Shown here: positions 1 through 9,631 of the stretch, one piece after another | Position numbering within the stretch: position 1 is the first letter of the stretch | Layout: each line of letters opens with the position of its first letter | DNA from: JAWKSY01 sp041402125 | GTDB lineage: Bacteria; Planctomycetota; GCA-002687715; DRQF01 | DNA length: 64,000 nt | Assembly (NCBI GenBank): GCA_041402125.1 | Contig: JAWKSY010000002.1 | Span: 124,001 to 188,000, forward strand | Direction: 5' to 3' | Program-made: the position numbers and the translations under genes | The notes under the pieces: model-generated | The model's database searches: none | Told to the model about the DNA's origin: nothing | The model's input: only the letters and a program-made list of their open reading frames with translations

Positions 1-237
1 CGCCGACTCGTCGACCATGTGGCGCACGATCGTGACCGGCAGGACAAGCGAGACGCCGGGGGCATCGGCACCGGCCATCCGCGGGTCGCCGAGGGACTCC
101 ACGAGGCACGTGAAGGCGTGACTCCCACGCTCGGCCGCGATGACGGCGTGGGGAACAGGGTAGGTGGAAGGGTCACAAGCTTCGAGATTCGCGAGCAACT
201 CGGTCCAGACCTCCTCGATCCACTCGCTGCCGTTCAG
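1..237 (-). CDS. hypothetical protein, 3' end cut off by window edge
   Basis: An open minus-strand frame with GC-rich third positions runs from the window edge back to the stop of the methyltransferase gene. It encodes a peptide rich in acidic residues and Trp (for example GSEWIEEVWTELLANLE). No ATG, GTG or TTG lies in the frame between 237 and 300. A strong GGAGGAGG sits just before a CTG at 235-237, which I use provisionally; an ATG in another frame at the same place stops after two codons, so a one-base sequence error is possible. The downstream end is outside the window. I do not recognise the family. It would be the second gene of an operon behind the methyltransferase. Confidence 0.4.
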   Translation of the reverse strand, partial: MNGSEWIEEVWTELLANLEACDPSTYPVPHAVIAAERGSHAFTCLVESLGDPRMAGADAPGVSLVLPVTIVRHMVDESA

Positions 238-299
238 GGCATCCTCCTCCGCGACTCCCGCCGCCTCGTCGTCGTTCGTCCCGGATTCGAAGGGCGCGT

Positions 300-1193
300 C
301 TACCGCGCGCGCAGCACCACCGCGTCCTGCCAGTTGTCGATGTCGGCCACGCGGTGCTCGACGATGTCGAAGTGGCGCGAGTAGAGCTCGGCGACGTAGT
401 CGGGGTGGATGAAGGAGACGCCGTAGAGATCGTTCGTCAGGTGGCCGCCGGCCTGGGGGATGAAGCCGAAGCCGCGCTCCTCGAGAACCTTCTTCGCGGC
501 GGCCTCGAAGAGATCGCGATCGACCTCGATCATGTCGAACATCATCTGCTCGTTGCGCGCGCGCTCGAGGGCGTGGAGTCCGTGCATGGTGAGGATGGCG
601 TGGCCGCCCGGGCGCATGATGCGCGCCAGCTCCTCGAGCCAGGCGGTCTGGCTGCGCTCGGAGAGGTGCGAGAAGACCGAGACCGAGAAGACGAGATCGA
701 ACTGGTCGTCCTCGTAGACCGTCCGGGGCAGCTCGGCGTTGACCTCGTAGCTCCCGAAGGGCATCTCCTTGCGGCACCACTCGATCGCGTCGCGATCGAC
801 GTCGCAGCCGAAGAACTCCGCCTCGTTCACGTGACGGATGAAGCAGCGCAGCCCGCGGCCGGGGCCGCATCCGAAGTCGAGGACGCGCGAGACCTCGCCC
901 AGCGTGAGCCCGAGATCGGCGAGGATCTTCATGACCATCTGGTAGGTCGAGGCTGCCGTCAGCAGGTAGCCCCAGTCGTTCGTCGTGTTCGAGAAGCGGT
1001 AGATCTCGGCCGGCGGGATGGGCGGCAGGAGGGCGGCGATCCCGTCGAGATCGCGACGGCCGTGCGTGTTGAGCCAGGCCCAGTACTCCGGACCGCGCGG
1101 GTCGGGAAAGGCCTCTCGCAGGTGAATCCAGTGGTCCCAGGCCGCGCCGCCGAGTTCGGCCAGCCGTTCGAGTCGCTCGTCGAGGTTGCTCAC
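300..1193 (-). CDS. class I SAM-dependent methyltransferase
   Basis: A 297-residue cytoplasmic protein starting at GTG with GGGAGAC just upstream. The Rossmann-fold SAM-binding motif I is visible as VLDFGCGPGRG near residues 105-115, followed by an acidic strand end (FFGCDVDRDAIEWC), then the motif IV/V region DLVFSVSVFSHL and RPGGHAILTMHG, all typical of Methyltransf_11/25 enzymes. The N-terminal 90 residues are an extra helical cap with several Trp residues. The substrate cannot be read from the sequence. The next gene downstream on the same strand is incomplete in this window, so pathway context is missing. The family call is secure; the specific function is unknown. Confidence 0.85.
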   Translation of the reverse strand: MSNLDERLERLAELGGAAWDHWIHLREAFPDPRGPEYWAWLNTHGRRDLDGIAALLPPIPPAEIYRFSNTTNDWGYLLTAASTYQMVMKILADLGLTLGEVSRVLDFGCGPGRGLRCFIRHVNEAEFFGCDVDRDAIEWCRKEMPFGSYEVNAELPRTVYEDDQFDLVFSVSVFSHLSERSQTAWLEELARIMRPGGHAILTMHGLHALERARNEQMMFDMIEVDRDLFEAAAKKVLEERGFGFIPQAGGHLTNDLYGVSFIHPDYVAELYSRHFDIVEHRVADIDNWQDAVVLRAR

Positions 1194-1467
1194 GTCCGTC
1201 TCCCGCGTTCGAGCCGGATCATGCCGGAGTGGGGGTGGAGCCGCAAGGTCGGTGCGATTCGGAAGGTTCCTCGCGCGTTCGGCCTCGGTCGCCGTCCTCG
1301 CCGTCGCCGGAGTCGTTTCACTGCTGCGGGATTCGAGGCGGCGGCTCGCGCTCCGGGTCCGCTTCGGCCGGCGAGTCCACCGCGGGAGTCGGGTGAGAGA
1401 AGTCCGAACTCCCCGGTGAACGCGCCGTTGCGAGCCAGCGCGGAGCGGGAGATCTGAGAGGCGGCGG

Positions 1468-2760
1468 GTGTCGAGATTCCTTTTCGTTCTGGTGTCCCTC
1501 GCGGCGGTCGTGTCGGCGCAGTCCTACCCCGCGTGGATGGAGGACGCTCGGCACCAGGGTCCCTTCGTTCCCACCGAGGCGATTCCCGGTCGGGGCCCGG
1601 AATTCGGACTCTGGTTCTCCCGAGATCGTCGGATGATCCCGGCCGACCCGGTCACGATCTTCTACTCGACGACGAGCGGAGAACTCGCGGTCGCCGATCG
1701 AAGGTCGGGCACGCTCGTGCGTCGGTCCTGGTCGAGCGGGCTCGATCGCGTGTACTCGATGGAGCTCCTGACGAGTCAGGGCGAGTTCCCTGTCCGCTTC
1801 CTCCTGTGCGGGCGAAGCGACGTGCGGAAGGGCTGCGTCGTCCGCCGTCTCACCGTGTCGGCGGCCGGCGAGCCGGCCTTCGAGTCGGTCGGCCCCGCTT
1901 CCGCTCCCGAAGAGCTCTGGACGGCCGCCTCGGCGATCGGTTCCTCGGTGTATCTGATCGACGCGAACGGCCTGGTCGGGCGACGGATGATCGACACCGA
2001 TGGCGACGGCGCGCCGGACGCGATGGACGAGGACCTTCGAGTCGCCGTCGCGCGTGCCGCCGAGTGGCGGCTGCGGGGCTTCCTCCGGACGAGCGATGGC
2101 GAGATCCTCATCCGGGGCGGTCGTCGTCCATCCTGGCGGGTGATCGAGGATGCGCGCGGATCGCGGATCGAGGAACTGCCGGCTTCTCCTCCGATTCCGC
2201 GCCTCGGGCTCTCATCCGGACTCGTCGTCGGTCAGTCGCGTGTCCTCGTCTCCGGACCGCCCGCCATGAAGGTGACGGTGCGTCGCGCGGATGCCGACGC
2301 GTCCCCCGGACCGCTTTCCGGGACCTCGGAGATTCCCTCGAGCGGAGCCTGCGTCGTCGAACTCTCGCGCGGCCTGCGGGCCGGAGAGGCGATCCGTGCG
2401 ACCGCGCTCGGTGATCCGCGGATCGGCGACTCGACGGTGGCCCGGGTCTCGGCGGGGCGGGCGGTCGCACTGTTTCCTCAGCTCTCCGAGGGCCCCGTGA
2501 GTCCGGGGCAAACTCTCGAACTGCGGGGATGGGGATTCACGAGCGACGTCGCGATCAGGTGGCGCATCGGCCGGAGGACTTCGAAGCTTCCGGTAAGGAT
2601 CCTCGACGACGGGCGTCTCACGACCTTGGCGCCGGATCTCGGGCCGGCGCGGCCGGGCTGGCCGGTCGACGGCGTTTCGGTCGTCCAGCTCGAGGTCGTT
2701 GCGGCGGATGGCGAAGAGGTCCGGAGCGACGCGATCGCCCTGAAGGTGCGACGCGACTGA
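1468..2760 (+). CDS. secreted protein with C-terminal IPT/TIG-like domain
   Basis: A 430-residue protein starting at GTG with a purine-rich GAGAGGCGG before it. The N-terminus is a clean signal peptide (hydrophobic core FLFVLVSLAAVV, cleavage likely after VSA before QSYP). The middle contains a segment DTDGDGAPDAMDEDL like thrombospondin type-3 or dockerin calcium loops. The C-terminal 95 residues begin FPQLSEGPVSPGQTLELRGW, the usual opening of an IPT/TIG Ig-like domain. No enzyme motif is visible. It lies directly upstream of the membrane-anchored carboxypeptidase-regulatory-like genes on the same strand and may act in the cell envelope with them; that is inference. Confidence 0.7.
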   Translation: MSRFLFVLVSLAAVVSAQSYPAWMEDARHQGPFVPTEAIPGRGPEFGLWFSRDRRMIPADPVTIFYSTTSGELAVADRRSGTLVRRSWSSGLDRVYSMELLTSQGEFPVRFLLCGRSDVRKGCVVRRLTVSAAGEPAFESVGPASAPEELWTAASAIGSSVYLIDANGLVGRRMIDTDGDGAPDAMDEDLRVAVARAAEWRLRGFLRTSDGEILIRGGRRPSWRVIEDARGSRIEELPASPPIPRLGLSSGLVVGQSRVLVSGPPAMKVTVRRADADASPGPLSGTSEIPSSGACVVELSRGLRAGEAIRATALGDPRIGDSTVARVSAGRAVALFPQLSEGPVSPGQTLELRGWGFTSDVAIRWRIGRRTSKLPVRILDDGRLTTLAPDLGPARPGWPVDGVSVVQLEVVAADGEEVRSDAIALKVRRD

Positions 2761-2831
2761 CCCGTTCGGCCGCGACTCCTCCGCCGCGCTCCGATCGTAG
2801 GGCGTGCGGCGGCGGCTCGCGTCCATTCGGG

Positions 2832-2837
2832 TAGGAT
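2832..2837 (+). promoter_or_regulatory. TAGGAT, putative -10 element
   Basis: TAGGAT in the context GGGTAGGATCC lies 34 bp before the GTG of the next gene. It matches a motif seen before many genes in this window. No convincing -35 element is visible. Confidence 0.5.
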
Positions 2838-2871
2838 CCGCTCCGGCGTCGATGTCGAGAGGAGAGCGAAG

Positions 2872-5427
2872 GTGAAGCCGATCCATCGCGGCGCCGTCAT
2901 CGGCGTCTTCCTCTCGCTGCTGCTCGCGTTCGCCTTCTTCTGGCACGGCTCCCGCGCCCTCGATGAGTCGACTCTCGCGACCGCGAACGAGGACTCTGGA
3001 CGTCGGACGGAGGAAGAGGCGCGCGAGGCGCGACGAGCCGCATCGAATCCAGCGACGACCTCGTGGCGGATCGAGGTCCGGACCGAACTCGAGGATCCGG
3101 ATCTCGTGTCGATCGAGCTCGAGGCGGATGCCGGCGAGCGGGCGGAACTGACGCGCTCCGGAGTTGCGGCCACATACACCGGCACTCTCGTGGCGAAGGC
3201 CGGCGAGCGGGCGGTCCCTTCGCTGGTGGGTCGGATTGGGAGCGGCGCGCGACGAGACCTCGTCGTCGTCGATCGCACCGTCGAGGGCGATCGGATCTCC
3301 ATCCAGGCCCTCGACCCTCACCTCTGGGCGATCCGGATCGAGGACGGCGGCGGGCGGCGGCTCCGGCTCTTCCGCCCCTCGGATCTCATACCGGCCCCGC
3401 GGGGATTCGTCGGCGCGGAGTACGATCGCCACTGCGTTCCGGCCCACGAGATCGAGGCCGGCCGTGCGAGTGACTATCTGGTTCGCGAGGACGGGGTGTC
3501 GGGCGTGCCGCACTTCGCCTGCGTCCTCGTCGGAGAAGTCGGGGAGGGCGCACGCATGCTCGGCTCGACGGCGGACTTCCCTCGCCGAGGGCAGGTGCTG
3601 CTCGCCGCGATCGATGGCGCGACCGCGGAGCCCGCGACGATCCGCATCCTCTCCTCCGAGGGGCGCACGCCGCTCGCGGCCGAGATCACCGCCGGTCGGT
3701 GGATCCCGCGCGCCGGGGTCCTCCTCTCGACGCCGGCGCTCGACGAGGCGATGACGACCTTCCGACTCCCGGACACGCTCTGGGAGTTCCTCTTCGTGCG
3801 GGCTCCGGGTCACGTCTCCCGTCTCGTCCCTCGATCGACGGGGCAGAAGCGCGGGCCGCGCTGGCCCGAGGAGATCGTGCTCGATCGCGCGCGCCCTCTG
3901 CGCGTCGAGTTCGAAGGTGAGATCGCGTTGCGCGAGACCCTCGGGACGGCGACGCTCGAACTCCTCAGCCGGGACCCGGCCTGTCGCTGGCGCGGCGCCG
4001 TCGATCTCCTCGGCACGAACGAGATCGAGGGGTTCGGGCACTCCGGTCACCTCGACGCGCGCCTCTTCGCCGAGGGACTCATCCTCGCCGGCTCCTCCGC
4101 TGATCCCTGGGCGCCCCCGCGAGCTCCGGCGGTCGTGCCGGAGGGAGAGAATCCCGTGCTCGTCCTCCGCGTGACCGCGGCGCGCGCGATCCGCGGCACC
4201 GTCGTCGACGTCTCGGGTCGTCCGCAGTCGGGCATCCACCTCTCGGCCGGGCCGGTCGGCGAGGTCCTCGCGCGCCCCGACGAGGCGCCTCCGCCCGCCG
4301 CCGTGAGCGACGAGGCGGGCCGCTTCGAGATCCGCGGCCTGCCCGCGACCTTCGCTCACATCTATCTCGATGAGGACGCCTGGACGCTCTCAGGGCCGGA
4401 AACCGAGGGTGGGATCGTCGCTCCGGAGAAGCAGCTCAGCCACTGGAACACCCAGGACTTGCGCCAGGGCGATGCCGAAGGCGTCGTCGTCACCATCCAG
4501 GGTTCCTGCACCCTCGAGGGCGTCGTGGAGGACGAGGCGGGTCGAGCCGTGCCGGACGCTCTCGTCGAGGTCGAATGGCCGGAGGGCGACGCACGGCGCA
4601 TGGCGCGACTCCGGCGGGTCGCGCGCGATGTCTGGCGAGGGATCGAGGGACGGGCCGCATCGATGGTCGGCCCCGCCCCCTTCGCTCTCACCGACGCCGA
4701 GGGACGCTTCGAGATCCGGGGGATCGAGGCCGCCCGTCCCTTCGCCGTCCGTGCGACCGCGGCCGACGGGCGGACCGCGCTCCAGGACGTCGCGCGCCTC
4801 GCGCCAGGCGAACGGGGCCGCTGTCGCATCCGGCTGTCCTCGTTCGCCACCCTGCGGGTCGTCGTCGCGCCGGCGGAACTCGCCGTGACCGGGCGGCTCG
4901 CCGTCGCCCTGGATGTGGGGCCGACCGAGGACGGCTCTCGACGTCGACTCGGGGTCTACCCCTTCGACGCCTCCGGGCGTACGGGGCCGCTCTCGCTGCC
5001 CGCGGGATGGGTCCGCCTCGTGCCCCTTGGGCTTCCCGAGGACTGGGCGCTCGACGCCCCTCTTCTTTTCGCGGATCTCCGGCTCGAGGACGAGAAGGGG
5101 GAACGCACCGTCGTCCTGAACTTCCGCCGGCAGTACGTGATCGAGGGACGGATCGAAGGCATCTCCTGGCCGGAGGGCGGGCGCGTGGCCTTGCGGAGGA
5201 TCGTCGAGGACAGGACCTCGCCGCGGACCTCGGGATCGCAGCAGTGGGGAGACGTCGACGCGGGGGGACGTTTCGCGGTCGCCGTTCCCGAAGCGGGCGT
5301 CTACCTCGTGACGCGTCTCGGCCCGAACGGCAGCGGCACCGTCGACGTCTCGGCCTATGGTCGGCGAGTGGAGACCTCGGCGGGACCCCAGGTCATCGAT
5401 GCCCGGGAAGCGGGGAGGAGGCAATGA
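2872..5427 (+). CDS. membrane-anchored carboxypeptidase-regulatory-like protein 1
   Basis: An 851-residue protein starting at GTG behind GAGAGGAGAG. One N-terminal membrane segment (about residues 8-25, VIGVFLSLLLAFAFFW) anchors a long exported region. At least two carboxypeptidase-regulatory/Cna-B-like modules are clear: one around 440-505 (GTVVDVSGRPQSGIHLSAG ... DEAGRFEIRGLPA) and one around 544-640 (EGVVEDEAGRAVPDALVEV ... DAEGRFEIRGIEA), with a probable third from about 757. The repeated D-x-x-G-R-F-x-I-R-G signature is diagnostic. No peptidase or other catalytic domain is present. The stop overlaps the start of the next paralogue by 4 bp (ATGA), so the two are translationally coupled. 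The role is unknown; surface scaffold or ligand binding is plausible. Confidence 0.75.
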   Translation: MKPIHRGAVIGVFLSLLLAFAFFWHGSRALDESTLATANEDSGRRTEEEAREARRAASNPATTSWRIEVRTELEDPDLVSIELEADAGERAELTRSGVAATYTGTLVAKAGERAVPSLVGRIGSGARRDLVVVDRTVEGDRISIQALDPHLWAIRIEDGGGRRLRLFRPSDLIPAPRGFVGAEYDRHCVPAHEIEAGRASDYLVREDGVSGVPHFACVLVGEVGEGARMLGSTADFPRRGQVLLAAIDGATAEPATIRILSSEGRTPLAAEITAGRWIPRAGVLLSTPALDEAMTTFRLPDTLWEFLFVRAPGHVSRLVPRSTGQKRGPRWPEEIVLDRARPLRVEFEGEIALRETLGTATLELLSRDPACRWRGAVDLLGTNEIEGFGHSGHLDARLFAEGLILAGSSADPWAPPRAPAVVPEGENPVLVLRVTAARAIRGTVVDVSGRPQSGIHLSAGPVGEVLARPDEAPPPAAVSDEAGRFEIRGLPATFAHIYLDEDAWTLSGPETEGGIVAPEKQLSHWNTQDLRQGDAEGVVVTIQGSCTLEGVVEDEAGRAVPDALVEVEWPEGDARRMARLRRVARDVWRGIEGRAASMVGPAPFALTDAEGRFEIRGIEAARPFAVRATAADGRTALQDVARLAPGERGRCRIRLSSFATLRVVVAPAELAVTGRLAVALDVGPTEDGSRRRLGVYPFDASGRTGPLSLPAGWVRLVPLGLPEDWALDAPLLFADLRLEDEKGERTVVLNFRRQYVIEGRIEGISWPEGGRVALRRIVEDRTSPRTSGSQQWGDVDAGGRFAVAVPEAGVYLVTRLGPNGSGTVDVSAYGRRVETSAGPQVIDAREAGRRQ

Positions 5428-8003
5428 GTCGGCCGGACCCTCGCGTGCCCGCACGAGATCAAGCAGAGAGGAGGCGAGGCGTCCGTCTCGCCCTGGCGAT
5501 GGTCATGGCCGCGATCGCCGTCGCCGTCGCCGTCGGGTCCTCGTTGCTCCATCGCGATCCGGGCGGTGACGACCTGGCGGCAAGGCCGGTCGACGCCGTC
5601 GACGACACGCAGAGCGGAGCACGGCGATTCGACTTCCTGGCGCGGCCCGAGGGTGAATCCGGCGTCCCGAGGATCGAGGGACGCGTCATCGACGAGTTCG
5701 ATCGGCCGCTCATCGGAGCGCGCGTCGCGGAGTTCGCGACGCTCGAGGATCCGATGGCGCGGTCCGAGGTCCGGACCGACGGTGAGGGGCGATTCGAACT
5801 CTCGGTCCCGACGGAAGCCCACGTCCGGATCCGCGTCGAGTCCGAGGGGCATCGCGCGGAGGAATCCTTGGCGCGGGCCGGGGTTCCGGTCGAGATCCGG
5901 CTCATGCGAGAGCTTCCACGCGGAGAGGACGGCGTCTTCGTCGTCGAGGTGTGTGACGCGAGCGGGACGCCGGTCACCGGGGCCGTCGTCCGGGCCTCGC
6001 CGAACGTCTCCCAGCGCTACCCGACCTTCATGTCGACCGTCCACCGCGTCGAGCGTCTGCGCGGACGGGAGATGCGGAGCGCGGTCACCGACTCCGACGG
6101 GCGCGTCCGCTTCGCGCGGGAGGAACTCGACGACGAGATCGGTCTGCTGGCGTCGGGGACCAGCGGAACGGCCTTCGCCGTCGCCCATCCCGACGCGGGC
6201 GGGGCGCGCCTGACGCTCCGGGAGAGCGTCGAGGTCGCCTGCGACATCCGCGTCTCGGGGCGGACGGCGGGACGCACGGAACTCGTCATCGAGTACGCGA
6301 GCGCCGGGCGGGCGGCGCGCTTCGCGATGAGCATCGACGCCGGCGATGAAACCCTCTGGCTGGCGGCCGGGGCGGCGGCCGTCCTGGTCGAGACGGACAC
6401 CTCGATCCGGTGGGAGGGCGAGGTCGCGTTTTCCCGCCCGCGGAACGAGTTCGCCCTCGACCTCGACGCGGCGCGTCGGATCCGCATCGAGCTCGAGGGC
6501 GTGGCGGCCGAGGATCTCGGCGCCCCGGCCGCGCTGCTCTTCTCGCCCTTTCGTCGCGTCGGCGAGTACCGGCGCTTCCGGTTCGGGGAGTCGCCCCTCG
6601 TGAAGGTCCCGGGGCATGCGACGCGGGCGGTCGTCGCGCTCGACAGCCGGCGCTATCGCCTGCCGGGAGAGGTGAAGACCTGGGGCCAGTCGGTGGAGGT
6701 CGCCCTGCCGGCCGCTCCCGACGAGGTCCTGCGGCTCGACGTGGTTCCCGCACCGTCGGTCGAAGGCGTCGTCGTCCGGGCCGAGGACGGCCTTCCCGTT
6801 CCCGGCGTCGACGTCGTCGCCTTTCCCTCCTCCGGCCTCTCCATGGGCTACGAGACCGAGTCTTGTCGCGGGCGCGCCACCACAGACGACGCGGGCCGAT
6901 TCCGCTTCGAGGGCCTCGCGATGGGGCGGAGCTTCTTCATGGTCGACTCGGAGGAGTGGACGCAGTTCGCGGACATGGGGGGAGACCTGCCGCAGGGGCC
7001 GGGGCGCCTGTCCTGGTTGCATTCGACCGACCTGCGCGAGCCCGGCATGAAGGCCGAACTGCGGATCGAGGTCCAGCGCCCGGCGACCCTCCGCGTCCGC
7101 GTCGCCGACTCGAAGGATGAGCTGTTCCCGAGCTTCTTCGTGTCGCGCCTGAGTCGCGACGACACCCTGAGAAGACTCGCCGCGGTCCACCTGCCGGAGA
7201 CCATCCGTGCCTGGCGAGGACGTGATGAGAAGGGATTTCCTCTTCCGGGCGCTCCGGCCGAGGACGGCGTCGCCACGATCGAGGGCATCGCGCCGGGCCG
7301 CGGCGTCCCGTTCCAGCTCGAATATCGCGATCCGGTCTCGCGCGAGATGCGGACCACCCGCTTCGAGGTCGACCTCCCGCCCGGTGCGGTCGTGGAGCAC
7401 GACATCGACCTCGCCCGACTCGTGCTCTCGCGGCTGATCGTCGAGGTCCTCGTCGACGGCGCCCCGGCCCCGCCGGGCGTGCAGATCCGCGTCAACGGAG
7501 AAGGCGGACTCCTGCGCCAGGGCGGGACGGGAAGCGACGGCCGCGTCGTCTTCGCGGAGCTCCCGGCCGACGACTACCGGGTCGAGTTCGCCGATCCGGG
7601 GGCCGGCAAGACCTGGGTCGATGCGGACCCCGCTCTCGCGCGTCGGGTCGCGGTCTTCGGCGGAGAGGCGAGGATCCGTCGCTCGCGGGTCACCGGTCGA
7701 ATGGTGGAGTTCGGCGTGGATCTGGCCGGGCGACGACTCGATCCCGGGAAGACCGTCGCTCGCCTGGAGTACGAAGGGCCGCTCGCCGATCTCCACCGCG
7801 AAAGAGGGTCCTTCGCCCGGGCGAGCTTCGGCAAGGGCGCGCTCCGCTTCGAGGTCTTCGTTCCCGCGGCGCATCGCGTCCGTTGCTCGGAACTCGTCGT
7901 CATGACGGGCGAGCCTCATGGCGAGATGACGCGGACGGTCCTTCCGGTCCTGCCGCAGCCGGCCTGGATCGTGGAGGGGGCGGTCTTCACTCTCGAGCGC
8001 TGA
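5424..8003 (+). CDS. membrane-anchored carboxypeptidase-regulatory-like protein 2
   Basis: An 859-residue paralogue of the preceding gene. The frame is open much further upstream, but the ATG at 5424 has GGGGAGGAGGCA before it and overlaps the previous stop, so it is chosen. After a basic N-terminus there is one membrane segment (about 19-41, LALAMVMAAIAVAVAVGSSLL). Regulatory-like modules lie at about 84-145 (GRVIDEFDRPLIGARVAEF ... DGEGRFELSVPTE), about 172-270, and 446-520 (EGVVVRAEDGLPVPGVDVV ... DDAGRFRFEGLA). Both coupled paralogues share a Trp-rich stretch just after a module (WNTQDLR versus LHSTDLR). No catalytic motif is visible. A hairpin follows the stop. Confidence 0.75.
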   Translation: MSRPDPRVPARDQAERRRGVRLALAMVMAAIAVAVAVGSSLLHRDPGGDDLAARPVDAVDDTQSGARRFDFLARPEGESGVPRIEGRVIDEFDRPLIGARVAEFATLEDPMARSEVRTDGEGRFELSVPTEAHVRIRVESEGHRAEESLARAGVPVEIRLMRELPRGEDGVFVVEVCDASGTPVTGAVVRASPNVSQRYPTFMSTVHRVERLRGREMRSAVTDSDGRVRFAREELDDEIGLLASGTSGTAFAVAHPDAGGARLTLRESVEVACDIRVSGRTAGRTELVIEYASAGRAARFAMSIDAGDETLWLAAGAAAVLVETDTSIRWEGEVAFSRPRNEFALDLDAARRIRIELEGVAAEDLGAPAALLFSPFRRVGEYRRFRFGESPLVKVPGHATRAVVALDSRRYRLPGEVKTWGQSVEVALPAAPDEVLRLDVVPAPSVEGVVVRAEDGLPVPGVDVVAFPSSGLSMGYETESCRGRATTDDAGRFRFEGLAMGRSFFMVDSEEWTQFADMGGDLPQGPGRLSWLHSTDLREPGMKAELRIEVQRPATLRVRVADSKDELFPSFFVSRLSRDDTLRRLAAVHLPETIRAWRGRDEKGFPLPGAPAEDGVATIEGIAPGRGVPFQLEYRDPVSREMRTTRFEVDLPPGAVVEHDIDLARLVLSRLIVEVLVDGAPAPPGVQIRVNGEGGLLRQGGTGSDGRVVFAELPADDYRVEFADPGAGKTWVDADPALARRVAVFGGEARIRRSRVTGRMVEFGVDLAGRRLDPGKTVARLEYEGPLADLHRERGSFARASFGKGALRFEVFVPAAHRVRCSELVVMTGEPHGEMTRTVLPVLPQPAWIVEGAVFTLER

Positions 8004-8033
8004 AGCCCGGCCGACATCGGACGTAGTCGATCA

Positions 8034-8058
8034 CGGGAGGATGGTTCTTCTCCTCCCG
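8034..8058. terminator. bidirectional hairpin between convergent genes
   Basis: CGGGAGGA (8034-8041) and TCCTCCCG (8051-8058) form a perfect 8-bp stem with a 9-nt loop, placed between the stops of two convergent genes. There is no long T-run. Confidence 0.5.
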
Positions 8059-8068
8059 AGAAGAGCGG

Positions 8069-9370
8069 TCATTTGCCGTTCGGATCGCCCTTGAGCGAGA
8101 AGAGCTCGACGACGTAGTCGGCGCTCTCCTTCTTCGGGAGTTTGAGGCCCTTCACGCGCACCAGGACCTTCAAGCCGGGTACGAACTGCTCCTTCGTCAG
8201 GACCGGGCGGAAGATGAGGGCCGGAAGCTCGCCGACGGCGTCGTGGGACTGGGTGATGTCACGGACCTCGAGACGATCGCCGAGCTCGTAGGACTCGTCG
8301 AGCGAGTAGCACTCGACCGAGATCGGCTCGGAGGGATCCTCCTGGATTCGCGATGAATCCCAGGACAGGTGCCAGGCGACGTGCGTACCGGCGAGGAACT
8401 CGATCGGGTAGTAGCCCGCGGCCGGGTAGGAGACGGTGAGCCGCGAGAGCCCCCGGCGCTTGGAGTCCTGGACGTGGAGGGCGACGAAGCCGCCGACGAG
8501 CCCCATGCCCGACTTCGTCAGGGATGGAGTGAGGATCCACCGGCGGTGACCGACCCCGCGGATGTTGCGGTCGTCCGAGTCGTCCATGAAGCCGTCGATC
8601 GCCTCGCGGAGGCTGCTCTGCCCCTGGTGGAGGTTCGAGGCCTGGGCTCCTTCGTAGCCGAGCGCATAGATGTCCTTCGGGAGACCCGCCGGTTGCGGGG
8701 GAGTGTGACTGAGGTCCTTGTTGAGGAAGCACACCAGCGCCGCGTGCTGCGCGAGTTCGCTGTACTTGGAGTCGGGCTTGATGTCGGGGGCGACGAAGGA
8801 AAGGTAGCGGAACGCGTTGAGGCGCTTCATCGCATCGGCGACGCACTTCGTCGATAGCTCACCCGCGGCGTAGGGCGCTTCCGTGTGGGGTTCCTTCTCG
8901 AACGTGATCGGGACCGGGGCGGCATCGGGCGGATCGATGCGGGCCAGCTCCTTGCCGATCTCCGCCAGGGTCCGCGGGTGGATGACGACGTCGGGTCTCC
9001 CCACGAGCGGGAGCACGAGGCGCCCCTTCTTCCTCACGACCTCGTGAATGACCGTTCCGGCCTCGTCGTAGGTCGTGAGGGATTGGAGGTCTCCTCGTCG
9101 ATAGGCACGGGTGCTGCGCCTCGGTCCGCTCGAATACCAGGACTCGTAGGCGCCGTCGAGCTTCCCCTTGTAGTAGCTCGCGCGCAGCTTCTTCGCGCCG
9201 CCCTCGTAGTACTCGATGTAAGCCCCGTGGAGCTCGTTGTCCTTGTCGACCGAGTACTCCTTCTTCGTCGATCCGTCCGCAAACTCCTCACGCACGCGTT
9301 CCGTCTGGCTCGACGCCGACAGCGTCGCCAGTGCGACCGCGAGAGGAACCGCCAGCCAGGTCGGTATCAT
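8069..9370 (-). CDS. secreted CAP (SCP/PR-1) domain protein with MORN/YwqK-like N-terminal repeats
   Basis: A 433-residue exported protein. The ATG at 9370 is chosen because GACGAGGAGA precedes it and a signal peptide follows directly (IPTWLAVPLAVALATLSA, cut near ASS). Residues about 25-110 contain repeated Gly-aromatic units (YYEGGAKKLRASYYKGKLDG), as in MORN/YwqK antitoxin-type repeats. Residues about 165-340 resemble a CAP domain: KRLNAFRYL, the helical ELAQHAALVC, and GVGHRRWIL near residue 276 with the conserved His. CAP proteins are extracellular, and the bacterial ones are mostly uncharacterised. It is convergent with the preceding gene and divergent from the next. Confidence 0.7.
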   Translation of the reverse strand: MIPTWLAVPLAVALATLSASSQTERVREEFADGSTKKEYSVDKDNELHGAYIEYYEGGAKKLRASYYKGKLDGAYESWYSSGPRRSTRAYRRGDLQSLTTYDEAGTVIHEVVRKKGRLVLPLVGRPDVVIHPRTLAEIGKELARIDPPDAAPVPITFEKEPHTEAPYAAGELSTKCVADAMKRLNAFRYLSFVAPDIKPDSKYSELAQHAALVCFLNKDLSHTPPQPAGLPKDIYALGYEGAQASNLHQGQSSLREAIDGFMDDSDDRNIRGVGHRRWILTPSLTKSGMGLVGGFVALHVQDSKRRGLSRLTVSYPAAGYYPIEFLAGTHVAWHLSWDSSRIQEDPSEPISVECYSLDESYELGDRLEVRDITQSHDAVGELPALIFRPVLTKEQFVPGLKVLVRVKGLKLPKKESADYVVELFSLKGDPNGK

Positions 9371-9631
9371 CTCGATCTCCTCGTCTCTTTGTCGCGTGGA
9401 CTCGGGACGAGTCGACGCCTGAAATCTCTTTCGAGTAGAGCACCCCGCGGGAACGGAGGCAACATCGTCTCGTTCGCGGTTCCGCGAATCCGTCATCGGG
9501 GCCGAGGATCGATCGCGTCGTGAACTCGCGTTCACGGTGCGCGCAAGGGCGAGTCGGCCGAGCGGGCTGGTCTCGTCCTCGACGGAGCGTCGCGGGTCAG
9601 GGCGCGGAAGGTGATTGGGAGAAGGACGGCG

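Noticed and set aside
1984..2030. EF-hand-like segment DTDGDGAPDAMDEDL considered as a regulatory calcium sensor
   Set aside because: It is a single loop inside an exported protein without a paired EF hand; thrombospondin/dockerin-like repeats are a better fit and even this is weak.
2212..4359. 715-codon minus-strand frame
   Set aside because: Antisense to two genes with signal peptide or membrane helix and recognisable modules; no domain visible in the minus-strand product.
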